From contig CM035413.1 of the NCBI GenBank assembly GCA_020310875.1, positions 163,498,306-163,562,305 on the forward strand: a stretch of DNA of 64,000 bases, read 5' to 3'. The position numbers and the translations under genes were made by a program. Shown here in pieces: positions 1-10,446 of the stretch. The notes under the pieces were generated by a model. It did not search any database and was not told the origin of the DNA. It worked only from the letters and a program-made list of their open reading frames with translations. This DNA comes from Ceratopteris richardii (taxonomy: Eukaryota > Streptophyta > Polypodiopsida > Polypodiales > Pteridaceae). Position 1 is the stretch's first letter. Each line of letters starts with the position of its first letter.

Positions 1-1421
1 TTTATGTGTGACCTGGAACGACTGAGTAAGTGCCTTCATTAAATTGTTTACAAAATGAGTGCCTCGATCTGAGACAAGTTCCAGTGGTAAACCAAAACGT
101 GGAAGACATCGGTTAGCAAACATTTTGCTACCGCCACTGCTGTAGCAGACCGTAAAGCCTAGGCTTTTGCCCATCTGGTTGCATAGTCTGTACAGGTCAG
201 TATGTAACGGTTGTTACTGAAGACTGCTGGAGGTGTAATCGGACCGATAAAATCTAGACCCCACTTCTGGAAAGGTTCCATTGGTAAGATGGGTTGCAGA
301 GGAAAAAGGTGACGTTGCAAGGGCTGTCCAGATCTTTGACAAGTATCACATTGTTTGACAAACTGTGATATATCTCTGTACATAGTTGGCCACCAGAGAC
401 CACTCTGCAGAATTTTCCGGTGAGTTAAGTCTACTGCAAAATGGCCACCGGAAGGAATCGAGTGAGCCAAGGTAATAACTGAGTTAACTTCATGCGGTGG
501 AATACATCGAAGTAAGATTCCGGTATGATCTACATAATATAGTTCTCCAGCAACTAACCGAAATCGGCGGCTAAAGACTGCAATTTTCCTGCGTACTGCC
601 GTAGAAGTCTGAGATGGAAGACAGCCTTTGGTGAGAAAAGTCAGGATCTGATCATAATATGTAGATGGTGTATGTGGATCTGTAATATCATCATTTATTA
701 GTTCAGAGCTATAGATCGCTGGAGTTGTATCATCTATACCTATCGGAGCTTCACCGGAATCTAAGCGGGATAAGAAATCTGCTAAGGCATGTGAATTGCC
801 TGGTCGGTGAATGACTTCGTAGTCAAATTTCTGCAAGAGTAGTACCCATCGCGCTAATCGACCACCTAGATGTTGTTGCCGAACTAGATAGACAAGTGCA
901 GCATGATCTACATGAAATGTGAATTTACGGCCCAGCAAGTAATGTCTGAATTTCTTGACAGAATATACTAGCCCTAAACATTCTCTTTCTGTTACAGAGT
1001 AATTCTTCTCAGCAGGGACTAATCTTCGACTTGCATAATATACTGGTCTAAACCACTTATCAATTTGTTGCATCAACACACTTCCTATTGCTATATCTGA
1101 AGCATCAACAAATACATGAAATGGGTGATCCCAGTCCGGCGGCTGTAATATAGGAACTTGTGCTAATAAATTCTTTAAACGATCAAATGCTATCTGGCAT
1201 TCCTGGCTCCATTCAAATTATCGAGGAGTCTTGGAGATTAGCTTGTTTAGTGGTATTGCCAAATGAGCAAGCCACCGTAAGTGTCTTCCATGCCACCGTA
1301 CTTGACCCATGAAGCGCATAACTTCCTTTGGTGTAGTGGGCACCGGAGCTTCTAATACTGCCGAAATTTTATCTGGATCTACCTGTGTGCAGATACAATG
1401 TGGCCAAGTAACTTGCCGCAT
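1..1421 (-). pseudogene. pol: RT thumb, RNase H and integrase start of Gypsy-1 (interrupted, cut by window edge)
   Basis: Three frame segments continue pol. The RT connection is at 1218-1421 (PTTPKEVMRFMGQVRW). RNase H follows at about 1150-770 with FVDAS, TERECL, VDHAAL and the final ADFLSRL. An integrase H2C2 zinc finger lies at about 480-310 (HSIPSGGH followed by CDTCQR). The integrase core starts at about 280 with KWGLDFIGP and runs to base 1 with SDRGTHF. Stops near 1215 and 158 and a frame change near 1100 break it. Confidence 0.85.
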
Positions 1422-3343
1422 GAAACCGCAAACACCGATTTGTTTGGATTCAAACAGAGTCTATATTCTTTGCATTTCTGAAAGCAACACCGTAAATGGA
1501 ACAAATGTGCCATCATTTTACCAAAAATTGAGAAATCGTCGAGATATACTTGCATAAAGGAAGTGAGATAAGGAGAAAAGATCTCCTGCATACATCTTTG
1601 AAATGTGCTTGGTGCGTTTCTCAATCCAAACCACATTACAGTACAAGCAAATACACCCCAGTTGGTAATGAATGCAGTTTTCGGTATATCTTGTTCAGCC
1701 ATTCTAACTTGATTATAGCCATTGTATCCATCTAGGAATGAATACATCTCGTGGCCTGCTACTCTATCCAGCATAGTATCTAGAAAGGGGATTGGAAAGG
1801 GATCCGGTACGGTTGCTGTGTTTAATTTCCGGTAATCTACACAGATTCGCAATTGCTTGTTTTTCTTTGGCACAATCACAATCGGAGAGATCCATTCCGC
1901 ATGCTCTACTGGCACGATGAATCCGACTTTTAATAACCTATCAAGTTCTGCCTTTACCTGAGATGCATAATGGGGATTCATCCGATAGCTGGTTTGCATT
2001 ATCGGTCTTGCTTCTGGCTTCAGCATGATCCTGTGCTGGTAGATGCGGGGGTCCAATCCTTTCATGTCTTTGTAGTCCCATGCAAAGACGTTGGTGAATT
2101 CTCGGAGTAGCTGGATTAAGCCTGCTTGAAATGTTTCCGGTAAGTTTTGCTTTATCTTCACAGGACGCGGATGATCTTCATCTCCTAAATTGTAAGTGAT
2201 CAGCTGATCTTCGGGGACATAGAACTGTTGATGTTTCTCTGTGTCATCTGTTGGTTTAAGAAGTTGCTGCAGTTCATCGTCATGTGTCGAAATAGTGTCT
2301 TCCTTCTTAGCCTCTTCTGTGATGGGTATTACTGTACAGACTGAAGCGTTCCAATTATCTACAACGGGCTGTAGATCAACAGTCCCTAAGGAAATTAAGT
2401 CATCGTTACTCTTCAGAAACTCTTCTTCTTCATCATCTGACAATCCATCTAGCATATGGACTGTTTCAGCAAAATACGGTCTAGCATGTAGCTCGCAAGG
2501 TTGTATAGCATCTAATTTTACCACATATCTATGATTGGCATCTTTAAATGTAAGTTCTTGTGTAGACCAGTCCTGTATTACCTTCACATGCTTCAACCAA
2601 GGTCGGCCGAAAAGAAGGTTGTAATCCAAAGTGGATTCCGGCAGATCTAGTATAACAAAGGTCATTTTAAAGGTCGTACCTTGTAAAGTGATGGGTACAT
2701 TCCGCACAAGTCCTACGGGATGGACTCTTGATTGATCTGCCATTCTGACAAAAAATTGAACTAGTTCGATTTCGGTCCATCCTAACCTTTTGCATAATGC
2801 CGCAGTCGCAATGTTAACACGAGAGCCTCCATCAATTAGTACCTACGTAATCTTATGATTCTTATACCACACTGTAATCAAGGGAACTGAATGATCCACC
2901 GTAGAGTCAGGTTCCGGTTGAACTGCTGCTGTTGTTGGAATACAAGAAGGTATCGGACTGAACTGTTGTTGGAACTGTTGTCGAATTCCAGGCACTAATG
3001 CCAGTAGTTGGCCCAGAGGCAGGGTGATAGATGCCTTAGCTAAGATTTCCCAGGCCTGTTGAGATTGGTTGACAGGCTCTACCGATGTTGAAGTTGATGC
3101 CTCTACTGATGCGGATATGTCTACGGTTGGTAATGTATCTGCTGTTGATAATGTTCCCGCTGTTGACTCCCGTTGTTGTGTTCCTTCCTTTGTTAACGAG
3201 GGTTGGGTTACCGGAATAGGCTCTGGGAAGACTGGTGGTTCTGCTGTGGACCATTGACTAGCCTTGTTGTACATTCTGTGTTGTTCACGTATCCCTGGTT
3301 CAAATAATTCTACTACCGGCTGTAGTTGTTTACCGGATCGGGT
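1379..3343 (-). pseudogene. pol: Protease and reverse transcriptase of Gypsy-1 (interrupted)
   Basis: The same frame as gag continues after its TAG. A linker rich in Ser, Thr and Pro leads to an aspartic protease with DGGS in place of the usual DSGA (about 2824-2835). A stop at about 2843 lies just before the protease motif; Gypsy-5 has a glutamine codon there, so this stop is a decay mutation. The RT fingers and palm follow, with the catalytic YLDD at 1535-1546 and the motif GLRNAPSTFQRCM just before it. The frame is lost near 1379, where RT should continue into its thumb. It cannot give a functional enzyme as it stands. Confidence 0.85.
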
Positions 3344-4903
3344 CTAGACTGCAGCAGCTTGTGTTTCTACCGGTGTGATTTGTACCATGTTGGCCATTGG
3401 ATTTTGACGTTCCTTCTTCCTTTGATCATACTCAGCTGCGTCCTTGCAAAATCTCCTAATATGTCCATACTCACCACAAAAATGGCAGCGCGGTGGTGGT
3501 AAATTGGGATTTTTCGGTGGTGGTCCGTTCTGCCATCGGTTTGTATTATAGTTGTTATTCCTCTGTCCTCTGTAATTTTGATATCCTTGCTGCTGGTTGT
3601 TTCTCATTTGCGGAGGCACATAGTGGTTGGCTGGCTGCCCTTGTTTCTGGATAATTGCATTGACAGTCGCTCTTCCCTGTACTCTAGCGTTGTATGCGCA
3701 GTTTTCGGTGGTATGTCCGACAGTGTTGCAGATAGCGCAGAATGTCTGAGTAAGTGCACAATTGGCACTAGTATGTCCTGAATTTTTGCATGTGATGTAG
3801 TATACTTGTCTGGTCATATCTTCGGCAACATTTTTGTTTGTTTTTAACCACTCCAGATCTTTTGTAAATCCGCCGACTTTGTTTTCCAGTTGCAGAGTCA
3901 TTGCGATGACTGCATCGAGTGTCATAGCTCCGACACATCTTATGATCATGATCTGCTTAAGTTCTGGAGTCAAGCCATTGATGAACCACTGAGTGATAAC
4001 GTCATCAGGTAAGTTAGCATGGGCCGGTGGTAGTTGCCTTAAGTGCGTTCTGAAGAGAGTAGCATACTCCTGTACGGTTTGATTTGCCTTCTGTCTGTTG
4101 TTCTGCAAATAGTCAAAAATTCCGGCTGGATTCTTTTTGAGCCTGAATCGCTGCAAAAAAGCATCTCGTACTGCTTCATAGGTGCCGAAGTGATTAATAT
4201 CATATTCTGTAAGCCATCTAGCTCCTTCATTGACCAATGTAGCTTGAAAGACAATAGCCTTATAGGCCTGATCCGGTGGATGGTTGAGAACTGCGTAGCT
4301 TATCTCGAAAGTGCGTACGTGAGCATCCGGATCATCTCCTGGGAATCCACCGAATTTCATGTACGTCACACATGTTGGAGGCGGCTTGGGTGGACATAAC
4401 TGTTGTTGTTGTTGTTGTTGTTGCCCGTTCATCGTGAGTGTATTATACCTTCCTTCTGTATCTCGGGGCTGAATATCTGAACTATCGAAATCTGTATTGT
4501 CAGATGGTGCACTTTTCGGTGCGATGATCTTGCTTAATATGCTTCGAATCTCTGTTTTGAACAGCTTTCCTTCCTTCTTGATGTCCAGTGTATGGGAACT
4601 CGCTTCCAAGCACGGTGGTTGGGCTGAAGATTCAGTAGAAAATGCTAAACCATCACCGAAAAACTGTGATTCTCTTACCGAAATATCACCGGAATGAACC
4701 GAAATTATGCCCGAATACGGTGTTTTTTCGCCTTCGCCGATTTCTTTGACTAGAGTGTTTCTAATCGTAGATGAATCTGAATCTTTTTCCAAGATTGTTA
4801 AATTAGTTTCCAACTGCGTCTTGGTAGGTTCTGGAATTACTATATCTTCGACAGACTGTGCCGAAATAGTACCGGAATGTACCAGAGGTGTAACACGTTC
4901 CAC
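3344..4903 (-). CDS. gag: Gag of Gypsy-1
   Basis: Encodes the structural protein that packages the element RNA into virus-like particles. The open frame holds a charged N-terminal part, a polyglutamine run (about 4400-4430), a retrotransposon gag domain and three CCHC knuckles. The first knuckle has lost one cysteine; CAICNTVGHTTENC and CHFCGEYGHIRRFC are canonical CX2CX4HX4C. The annotated first codon at 4903 is GTG and the frame stays open back to about 5012 without an ATG; the first in-frame ATG is at 4432, so the true start is unclear. The ORF ends at a TAG (3344-3346), and pol continues beyond it in the same frame. Confidence 0.8.
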   Translation of the reverse strand: MERVTPLVHSGTISAQSVEDIVIPEPTKTQLETNLTILEKDSDSSTIRNTLVKEIGEGEKTPYSGIISVHSGDISVRESQFFGDGLAFSTESSAQPPCLEASSHTLDIKKEGKLFKTEIRSILSKIIAPKSAPSDNTDFDSSDIQPRDTEGRYNTLTMNGQQQQQQQQLCPPKPPPTCVTYMKFGGFPGDDPDAHVRTFEISYAVLNHPPDQAYKAIVFQATLVNEGARWLTEYDINHFGTYEAVRDAFLQRFRLKKNPAGIFDYLQNNRQKANQTVQEYATLFRTHLRQLPPAHANLPDDVITQWFINGLTPELKQIMIIRCVGAMTLDAVIAMTLQLENKVGGFTKDLEWLKTNKNVAEDMTRQVYYITCKNSGHTSANCALTQTFCAICNTVGHTTENCAYNARVQGRATVNAIIQKQGQPANHYVPPQMRNNQQQGYQNYRGQRNNNYNTNRWQNGPPPKNPNLPPPRCHFCGEYGHIRRFCKDAAEYDQRKKERQNPMANMVQITPVETQAAAV

Positions 4904-5195
4904 CGGAATATGACCGGAATCAGTTCTATCGTTCTTAACTTTCTTGACAACTGGGCCAGACCTAGTTGTACTTCTACCTCCCAGATTTGTCTTTAGTACA
5001 TTAAGTACTCCAGACTAATGGTTCTTGTGATACGTTTCACCGGATCGAGTAACCGGCATGTATCATCTTTTGTACTAATCGTGTAGTATTACTATCGAAA
5101 TAGTTTCCAACAATCTGGTTCTGTTGCTACTTCCAATCAAACGATAATCTGGATGTTCGATTCTGACAGACGACTGGCAATCTTTATGCCACCTT

Positions 5196-5211
5196 CCCAC
5201 AGACGGCGCCA
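5196..5211 (-). promoter_or_regulatory. Primer binding site of Gypsy-1
   Basis: The minus strand reads TGGCGCCGTCTGTGGG two bases inside the LTR end. The first nine bases fit the 3' end of plant tRNA-Asp; pairing breaks down after that. This site would prime minus-strand DNA synthesis and fixes the inner border of the LTR. Confidence 0.65.
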
Positions 5212-5213
5212 AG

Positions 5214-6119
5214 TGTTAAATGTAAAAAGTGTTTAACCGTTAAATGTGTTACGGGTGTTAAATGAATCGCTTAGATTGTAACGTTCGGACTAATCGAAGT
5301 CGTTACCAGACCAATGTGGGTTCTTGGGAGTGGTAGGGGTCTGTTAGATAGAGGCCCTGTACTTATTTCCCAAATCTTCGTTACACCAACAAAAGCACTA
5401 ATACGCGTCTTAGCTCAATTACTAAGATCAATTGACAATACTCGATTTCTGTGTCCTGGGTGCCGAACTTCTTTAGACTGACCTTCTATTGGAACAGAGC
5501 AGTAGTCCGATCTACAGACTCAACAGTATGTAGTAAATCAACCAGAGATAACTCTATAGCCGACAGATTCATTCGTCACACACTTATAGTGATCTTCAAA
5601 ATAAGGGTTCACGCTACCCGAAGGTACTAATTCTTCCTTGTATTCGGATTTTAACAGATAATAACACCGAATGCAATGAGTCAGGTAGAACAAATAGGAT
5701 ATACTACAATAACGCTTCAAGTCGCCTATTCAAACTCACACCGTAATATCGCTACTCAGACTGACTTAGTATACTTAAACAATTGAAGAACATGCCACAA
5801 TGCAATACAACGACAGTAATCAGACGCACAATCCGTTACTCAAACAATCGTTACGGTGAACTACAGTATGAGCAGACGATGCAGAACGTACTCAACACCA
5901 ACAGTACTCAAGACTTCACAACAATATTAAACAACACTCTCACACATATTCAGGCGACTAGTATGGCAATTCCAGAAAAAACGTCTCTCTGACCATTCTC
6001 TTTACATTGCTTTATATAGATTTTACAGGATGTGCGTACCAACTTTTCGCGCGTATTTCAAAAAACTCCGTTACATCTGGCATCTGTTACATCTGTCCCA
6101 CTCCGGCGGCCGACTAACA
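5214..6119 (-). repeat. 5' LTR of Gypsy-1 (906 bp)
   Basis: The plus strand begins TGTTAAAT at 5214 and ends GACTAACA at 6119, giving short inverted ends TGTTA/TAACA. It is directly followed (minus-strand sense) by a TGGCGCC primer site. A TATA-like CTATATAAA sits on the minus strand at 6011-6019, only about 100 bp from the 5' end of the LTR, so U3 would be short. A segment at about 5316-5375 matches 58410-58490 in the LTR shared by Gypsy-7 and Gypsy-5, which supports the LTR call. The partner LTR is outside the window, so the target duplication cannot be tested. Confidence 0.8.
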
Positions 6120-6643
6120 GGCTTAATAGTGAGATTATGAAATTCTGCTTCTAAAGCATAGATATGTGATGGTGTTTTATCTTCATACAAGACCGCTAAA
6201 GTATCCCAGGCCTACTTGGATGTTTTACATGCTGTGATGTGCCCTTTGGTCAGTTCATCATAGGCTATTAAAAGTTGGCCTAATATCCTTTTATTCTTAA
6301 CATTCCAAATATGCCATGAGTCTAGGTTGCTAGCCTTCTTGGGCTCAAGTTTGAACCTGTCTACTACATGGTGAAGGAGATTGGTGTACAAATATGCTCT
6401 CATTACATCTTTCCAGAGATTATAGTTTTGCCCATTCAATCTTTCATCCTTGGGCATGAAGATGGGTGTGAAGAAAGGTAAGAAATTGACCATAGATGAG
6501 GTGCTAACTTCACTGTTTGACATTACAAAATTTGAGTGAGCAAGAGTAGGTTTGTGTTTTGCAAGAGTAAGTGTCAAGTGTTTAAAAAACACTTTAAAAG
6601 ACACTTGTGTGCTAAGAAATTTCAAAATCAAAGTGAAATGCAT
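6120..6643 (-). pseudogene. Copia-type gag N-terminal fragment (Copia-5)
   Basis: The minus strand encodes a protein with LNGQNYNLWKDVMRAYL and WNVKNKRILGQL, typical of the N-terminal region of plant Ty1/copia Gag (UBN2 family). The likely start is the Met of MSNSEVSTSS near 6523. It breaks off exactly at the border of the Gypsy-1 LTR (6119/6120), so Gypsy-1 appears to have inserted here. Two 39-bp direct repeats (6617-6655 and 6672-6710) lie just upstream of gag. No LTR could be assigned to it. Confidence 0.7.
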
Positions 6644-6710
6644 TGCACCACACTAATTTCAAAATAATTGCAAATTTCAAAATCAAAGTGAAATGCATTG
6701 CACCACACTA
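6617..6710. repeat. 39-bp direct repeat, two copies
   Basis: The 39-bp sequence at 6617-6655 recurs without change at 6672-6710, separated by 16 bp. It contains AAGTGAAATGCATTGCACC. It lies in the 5' untranslated part of the copia gag fragment. Confidence 0.9.
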
Positions 6711-7258
6711 CAAATCCTAGGGGAGGGGGGGCTTAGATTAGCCCTTCACTTGGAGAAAACCAGAATCAAGTCGATGCAAGATGAGGGCTTAGAGTAGCCA
6801 TGTGCACACCAATTGAACCTTAGAGTAGGCTTAGACACTTGGAGAGAGCTTGTGGGTGGGCTTAGATTAGTCTCCAAGCCACAAGTGCACACTCACAAGA
6901 TCTGCTTTTTCTTATATGCGCGATGATACAAAAGGGGGCACTTGGTGCCTTGAGTGTGCCACAAGAGAGTGATTGCGTTCAATGTGTGTAGGATGGCACA
7001 AAACTAAGGGTTGAACCCTTGGAAAAAGTACAAAAATACCCTTCTAAGAATTACAATAAAAGTGCCAAATTAAAAGGTAGAGGATCCTTTGAATCACGAC
7101 ATGTGATTGCAAAATGAAATAGGGTATGCAAACGAGGGTTATATGCTTTTTTTTTTTTTAATTATTCCATGCTTAAGGAAACCCCAGAAGGATGACATAA
7201 ATTATGTGCATGTGAACCTTGTCTTTCGTGCTTTAAAATTGATGCAAAGTATACTCTC
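6711..7258. other. Unassigned stretch
   Basis: No coding domain, LTR border or RNA gene is visible. Phrases such as CTTAGATTAG and CTTAGAGTAG recur several times at about 6733-6870, suggesting a decayed non-coding part of the copia element to its left. Confidence 0.5.
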
Positions 7259-7552
7259 TTTTTTTTTTTTTTTAATGGAGGTTCGGCCGAGGCCTACTCC
7301 CCCGAACTTTAACTTTGAAATTTCAACTGTACAAGGAAGGGCATAGTACCCATGGGAGCCCCCTTACCCCACAAGAACAGAGGTTTACAACTGGGTTAAA
7401 CGGCGGTCACAACTACCGCGGGGATGGTCAAACGATGGCCAACAGCCACATACATCAGTTCCTGGGATTTATATGTCCCTACATGTTGCTGCCAGGGGTT
7501 GAACCCTCGCCCCCGCCTCAAGAGGCGAGAAGCCCAACCACTAGGCCAGTGA
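7259..7552 (-). mobile_element. SINE-1 (tRNA-derived, minus strand)
   Basis: The minus strand shows a Pol III A box TGGCCTAGTGG (7538-7548) and a B box in GAGGGTTCAACCCC (7495-7508) with tRNA-like spacing. A body of about 230 bp follows, ending ...CGAACCTCCATT and an A-tail (T run on the plus strand, 7259-7273). Head and tail match SINE-2 at 7971-8316, while the middle differs. No clear target duplication was found. Confidence 0.8.
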
Positions 7553-7890
7553 AATGATGAAATGATGAAAGTAAGTACATGTCAATTGTGGTCAAAAGGC
7601 GCATGCATTTGGAAGCATATCATCTAAGTCAACTCGTTCTTGAGCACAAAATATCTGATGTATTGCCGCTTCGCAAGCTATTTCTTCGGGATCCTAGTTA
7701 ATGAGAGTGCTGCAATTGGCTATGAGTTCTGAGCATGAACATAAAAGTCACGCGGTTAGTTAACGTTAATCTTGAATGCGTTCTTCATTAGTTGCTAAAA
7801 ATGGTCCTCTGGATAGTCAATTCAAGAGATAGGAAGTAGCTTCAAAACATTAGCAAGCATAGTAGTGATCATGCTTCACTTTTCTCTCTG
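7553..7890. other. Unassigned stretch between the two SINEs
   Basis: Low-copy-looking sequence with no ORF carrying a recognisable domain and no repeat border. A short duplication of AAATGATG lies at its left end. Confidence 0.5.
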
Positions 7891-7948
7891 TCTCTCTCTC
7901 TCTGTCTTTATTGTACAAATCCAAACAATAAAGACAGAGAGAGAGAGA
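7891..7948. repeat. Perfect 24-bp inverted repeat (hairpin, 10-nt loop)
   Basis: Bases 7891-7914 are the exact reverse complement of 7925-7948. The stem combines a CT/GA dinucleotide run with ACAATAAAGACAGA. It ends six bases before the SINE-2 target duplication. It may be a relic of a MITE or foldback sequence; no target duplication was seen around it. Confidence 0.85.
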
Positions 7949-7953
7949 ACAAT

Positions 7954-8333
7954 AAACAAAGAGTAGTGGGCGCCAGGGCGTGTGGTTGAGTCCCAAGACG
8001 CCAGGGCGTGTGGTTGAGTCCCTCGCCTCTTGAGGCGGGGGCGAGGGTTCGATCCCCCTGCGCTGCGGGATACTTGTATCCGCCTTCGGGCGTGTAATCC
8101 GCCTTCGGGCGCGCAAAACCAGTCGATGTGTAATCCGCCTTCGGGCGCGCAAAACCAGTCGATGTATGGGCCTCCGGGCCGTCCACCTTGTCTGCCCCTG
8201 CTCTTGTGGGATATGGGGGGTCCCATGGGTACTATGCCCTTCATTGTACAGTTGTTTCTCTTTCAAAATTAAAGTCAGGGGGAGTAGGCCTCGGCCGAAC
8301 CTCCATTTAAAAAAAAAAACAAAGAGTAGTGGG
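7954..8333 (+). mobile_element. SINE-2 with 17-bp target site duplication
   Basis: A SINE of the same family as SINE-1, on the plus strand. The target duplication AAACAAAGAGTAGTGGG is present at 7954-7970 and 8317-8333, so the inserted body is 7971-8316. A B box is clear (GGTTCGATC, about 8046-8054). The A-box region (GGGCGTGTGG) is part of a 28-bp tandem duplication at 7971-8026. A second internal tandem repeat of about 37 bp (TCCGCCTTCGGGCG units) lies at about 8080-8164. The 3' end CGAACCTCCATTT is followed by an A-tail. Mobilisation would need LINE machinery in trans. Confidence 0.9.
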
Positions 8334-8398
8334 TGTTTCGCGTGGCAGCAACAATACACGTTTATAGAAGATCGAAGTAAGGGCCAACCCGTGGCAAC

Positions 8399-8589
8399 AA
8401 CCTCATACAACCATTCGCAGATGTGTTTACAGATACCAATCATATGAGGCTTGATATGGCTCTGTATGTTTAGCTGAGTGTGGCTCTTGCCCATTGCACA
8501 GATTGTACATTCCTCCATTAATTTACTTTCCTGTTTTCTCAAAAAAAAAAAACCTCATACAACCATTCGCAGATGTGTTTACAGATACC
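8399..8589 (+). repeat. 113-bp A-tailed insertion between 39-bp direct repeats
   Basis: Bases 8399-8437 are repeated exactly at 8551-8589. Between them lies 113 bp (8438-8550) ending in an A run. This looks like a small retro-inserted cDNA with an unusually long target duplication, or an older tandem duplication. Read on the minus strand the insert contains CTICAMGKSH, which resembles the C-X2-C-x-GK part of a copia pre-integrase domain, so its origin may be a copia transcript. Confidence 0.7.
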
Positions 8590-9008
8590 GAATGCATGCA
8601 GGAATAAGGAAATGAAAATAAGAGTGCAAATGTATCAGGAATGGAAGCAAAGCATTACCAAAGTGTTTATAAACACTTCCAAAAATTTGAGATGCACAAC
8701 AATTTTCTCATCAAAATGCCATATTGCCGACAAAACAAATAGGATATAGAGTTGCGTAGTGAACAAAATAGTTGCCACACTAAGGTTATAATAATTAGCC
8801 ACAAAATGAGCATAACATACCACCAAAGGCAAGGGTGGGAGGGAGGGAAAGCGGAGATAAAGGGTGGTAGGGTGGGCAAATGGGCAAAATGAGTCCCAAA
8901 ATTGATAGCAAAAAGGCTTCTCTCAATGAGGAGAAAGCACACCACCAAAATAAAGCACCACCGCCACCAAAATAATTGCCAGACACACCACCAAGTTCTC
9001 CACCTAGT
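8590..9008. other. Leader-like DNA next to a minus-strand PBS, no domain seen
   Basis: This would be the 5' untranslated region of the element whose PBS and LTR lie at 9009-9366. Open frames exist on the minus strand, but none has a recognisable motif. Confidence 0.4.
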
Positions 9009-9020
9009 GCTCTGATACCA
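9009..9020 (-). promoter_or_regulatory. tRNA-iMet primer binding site
   Basis: The minus strand reads TGGTATCAGAGC directly next to an LTR end, the standard plant initiator-Met tRNA primer site used by copia elements and chromoviruses. Confidence 0.85.
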
Positions 9021-9366
9021 TGTAGAGAGTACACTTGTGGAAGCAAAATGAAAAGAAGAGTGTACTCACAAAACAAAGAGAGTGTGAGACTTAAATGAGT
9101 AGACCATGAAATGGGTAAACTCATCTGGATTAGAAATGAGCTTGCCAAGAGCATGGAGTAGGCTCCTCAAGCATCTAACCAAATATAAATGGGGGAGAGG
9201 CCCTCCTTATATAGATTTGGGAGGGGCTCTCAAAAGTACATCTCATGTGGGATAATTCCCTTGAAAGGAGAATGAATACAACTGGTAGAAGCAAATGGCA
9301 AGGTACCCAAATACAAAGGTGATAGTATAAAATGGAAAAACAATGGAAATAGAGTGACACCAAGAC
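9021..9366 (-). repeat. LTR of a truncated minus-strand element
   Basis: It begins TGTAGAGAG (plus strand) directly beside the PBS. A TATA box CTATATAAGG is on the minus strand near 9205-9215. The outer border is uncertain (about 9350-9366); integrase coding of Gypsy-8 starts immediately after. No second LTR was found to the left, so the element is truncated. Confidence 0.6.
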
Positions 9367-10446
9367 ACAAAAGGGAGGTGCACTCTGATATTCTCAATAG
9401 TGGGCACCTTCCAGGACACATTATGAGCCAGAGAATCCTTGATGCTGGCTTATGGTGGCCTACATTATTCGAAGATGCAGAGGAATGGGGAAAAGCATGT
9501 GATGTCTATCAGAGGTGTGGACCCAAGCCAACAAAGTAGAGGCACAATCCCTTGATTATTTCCACTTCTTAGCAACCATTTGAGAAATGGGGGCTAGATT
9601 TCGTAGGGCCCATCTACCCTGCGTCGATTCCAAAGAGAGAAAAGTATCTATTGATCGCTATTGACTATGCAACAAAGTGGGCTGAAGCTATTGCCTCCCC
9701 TAATTGCACCGCTCAAATATTTTTTGATTTCATTTATAGTAACATCATTTGCAGATTTGGATGTCCCCTTGAAATTTGTACAGACCAAGGTACTCATTTT
9801 GTGAACAAGGTCCTATATGAAATTTTTAACAGGTACAAAATTCTACATAGGACCTCTTGTGCCTATTATCCAAGAGCTAATGGACAGGCAGAATCCACCA
9901 ATAAGGTATTAATTGCGAGGTTAAGAAAGGAATGTATGTTATAGCCCACTTCCTGGGGAGAAGCTTATCAAGGTACCCTACGGGCGTACATATTAGCTTA
10001 CAAAGAAGCTACTGGATACTCTCCATTCTGATTGGTTTATGGAATATTGCCTATTGAACCCTTTGAATTTCTACATGGGTTACCAAAACTAGCATTCATG
10101 CAGGGAAAAGAAAGGTTGTGGTGTCTCTCAAAGGCTTGGAGCACTGCACAAAGTGGAAGAGATATGTCTACATGCTGCAAAACAATTGCTAGAGACTCAA
10201 ATGAAGAGGAACGAGGCACATGATCAAAATCTGTGGAACAATAACTTACAAACAGGCATGTTAGTTCTTCTCCACAGACCTCAAATCCACACACAAGTAA
10301 GAGGAAAATGGCTTCCACATTGGGAAGCACCTTATAGAATTAAGATGATGTTGAATTGGGGAGTAGTGGAGTTAGAGACTCTGAAAGGAGAGGTACTACC
10401 GCTGGTAAACATATCCAGGCTCAAGGCCTATCATCAACACAACTGA
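9367..10446 (+). pseudogene. Gypsy-8 integrase fragment
   Basis: A gypsy integrase with H2C2-like HLPGH...CDVYQRCG (second metal Cys replaced by Tyr), then KWGLDFVGPI, AIDYATKWAE, TDQGTHF and NGQAESTNK, so the D-D-E triad residues remain. Stops fall at about 9538, 9570, 9942 and 10030, and there is a frameshift near 10150. The C-terminal part ends with LPLVNISRLKAYH. There is no chromodomain. It is truncated at its 5' side by the LTR at 9021-9366, and no 3' LTR was recognised. Confidence 0.85.

Larger units (their letters stand above)
1..6119 (-). mobile_element. Gypsy-1: decayed Ty3/gypsy element, 3' end outside the window
   Basis: A minus-strand LTR retrotransposon, read right to left: 5' LTR (5214-6119), PBS, leader, gag, protease, RT, RNase H and the start of the integrase core at the left edge. 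The order PR-RT-RH-INT is that of the Ty3/gypsy superfamily. No chromodomain region is visible because the 3' end lies outside the window. Gag and pol are in one frame separated by an amber codon. Other stops and frameshifts (near 2843, 1379 and 1100) mark it as a dead copy. Gypsy-5 and Gypsy-7 at 53-61 kb belong to the same lineage. Confidence 0.9.

Noticed and set aside
7850..8542. 230-codon minus-strand ORF over SINE-2
   Set aside because: It reads antisense through a SINE with proven target duplications and through simple repeats; it is not a gene.
8438..8550. Copia pre-integrase fragment as a gene remnant
   Set aside because: Only one short motif (CTICAMGKSH) supports it; too little to call a coding relic.
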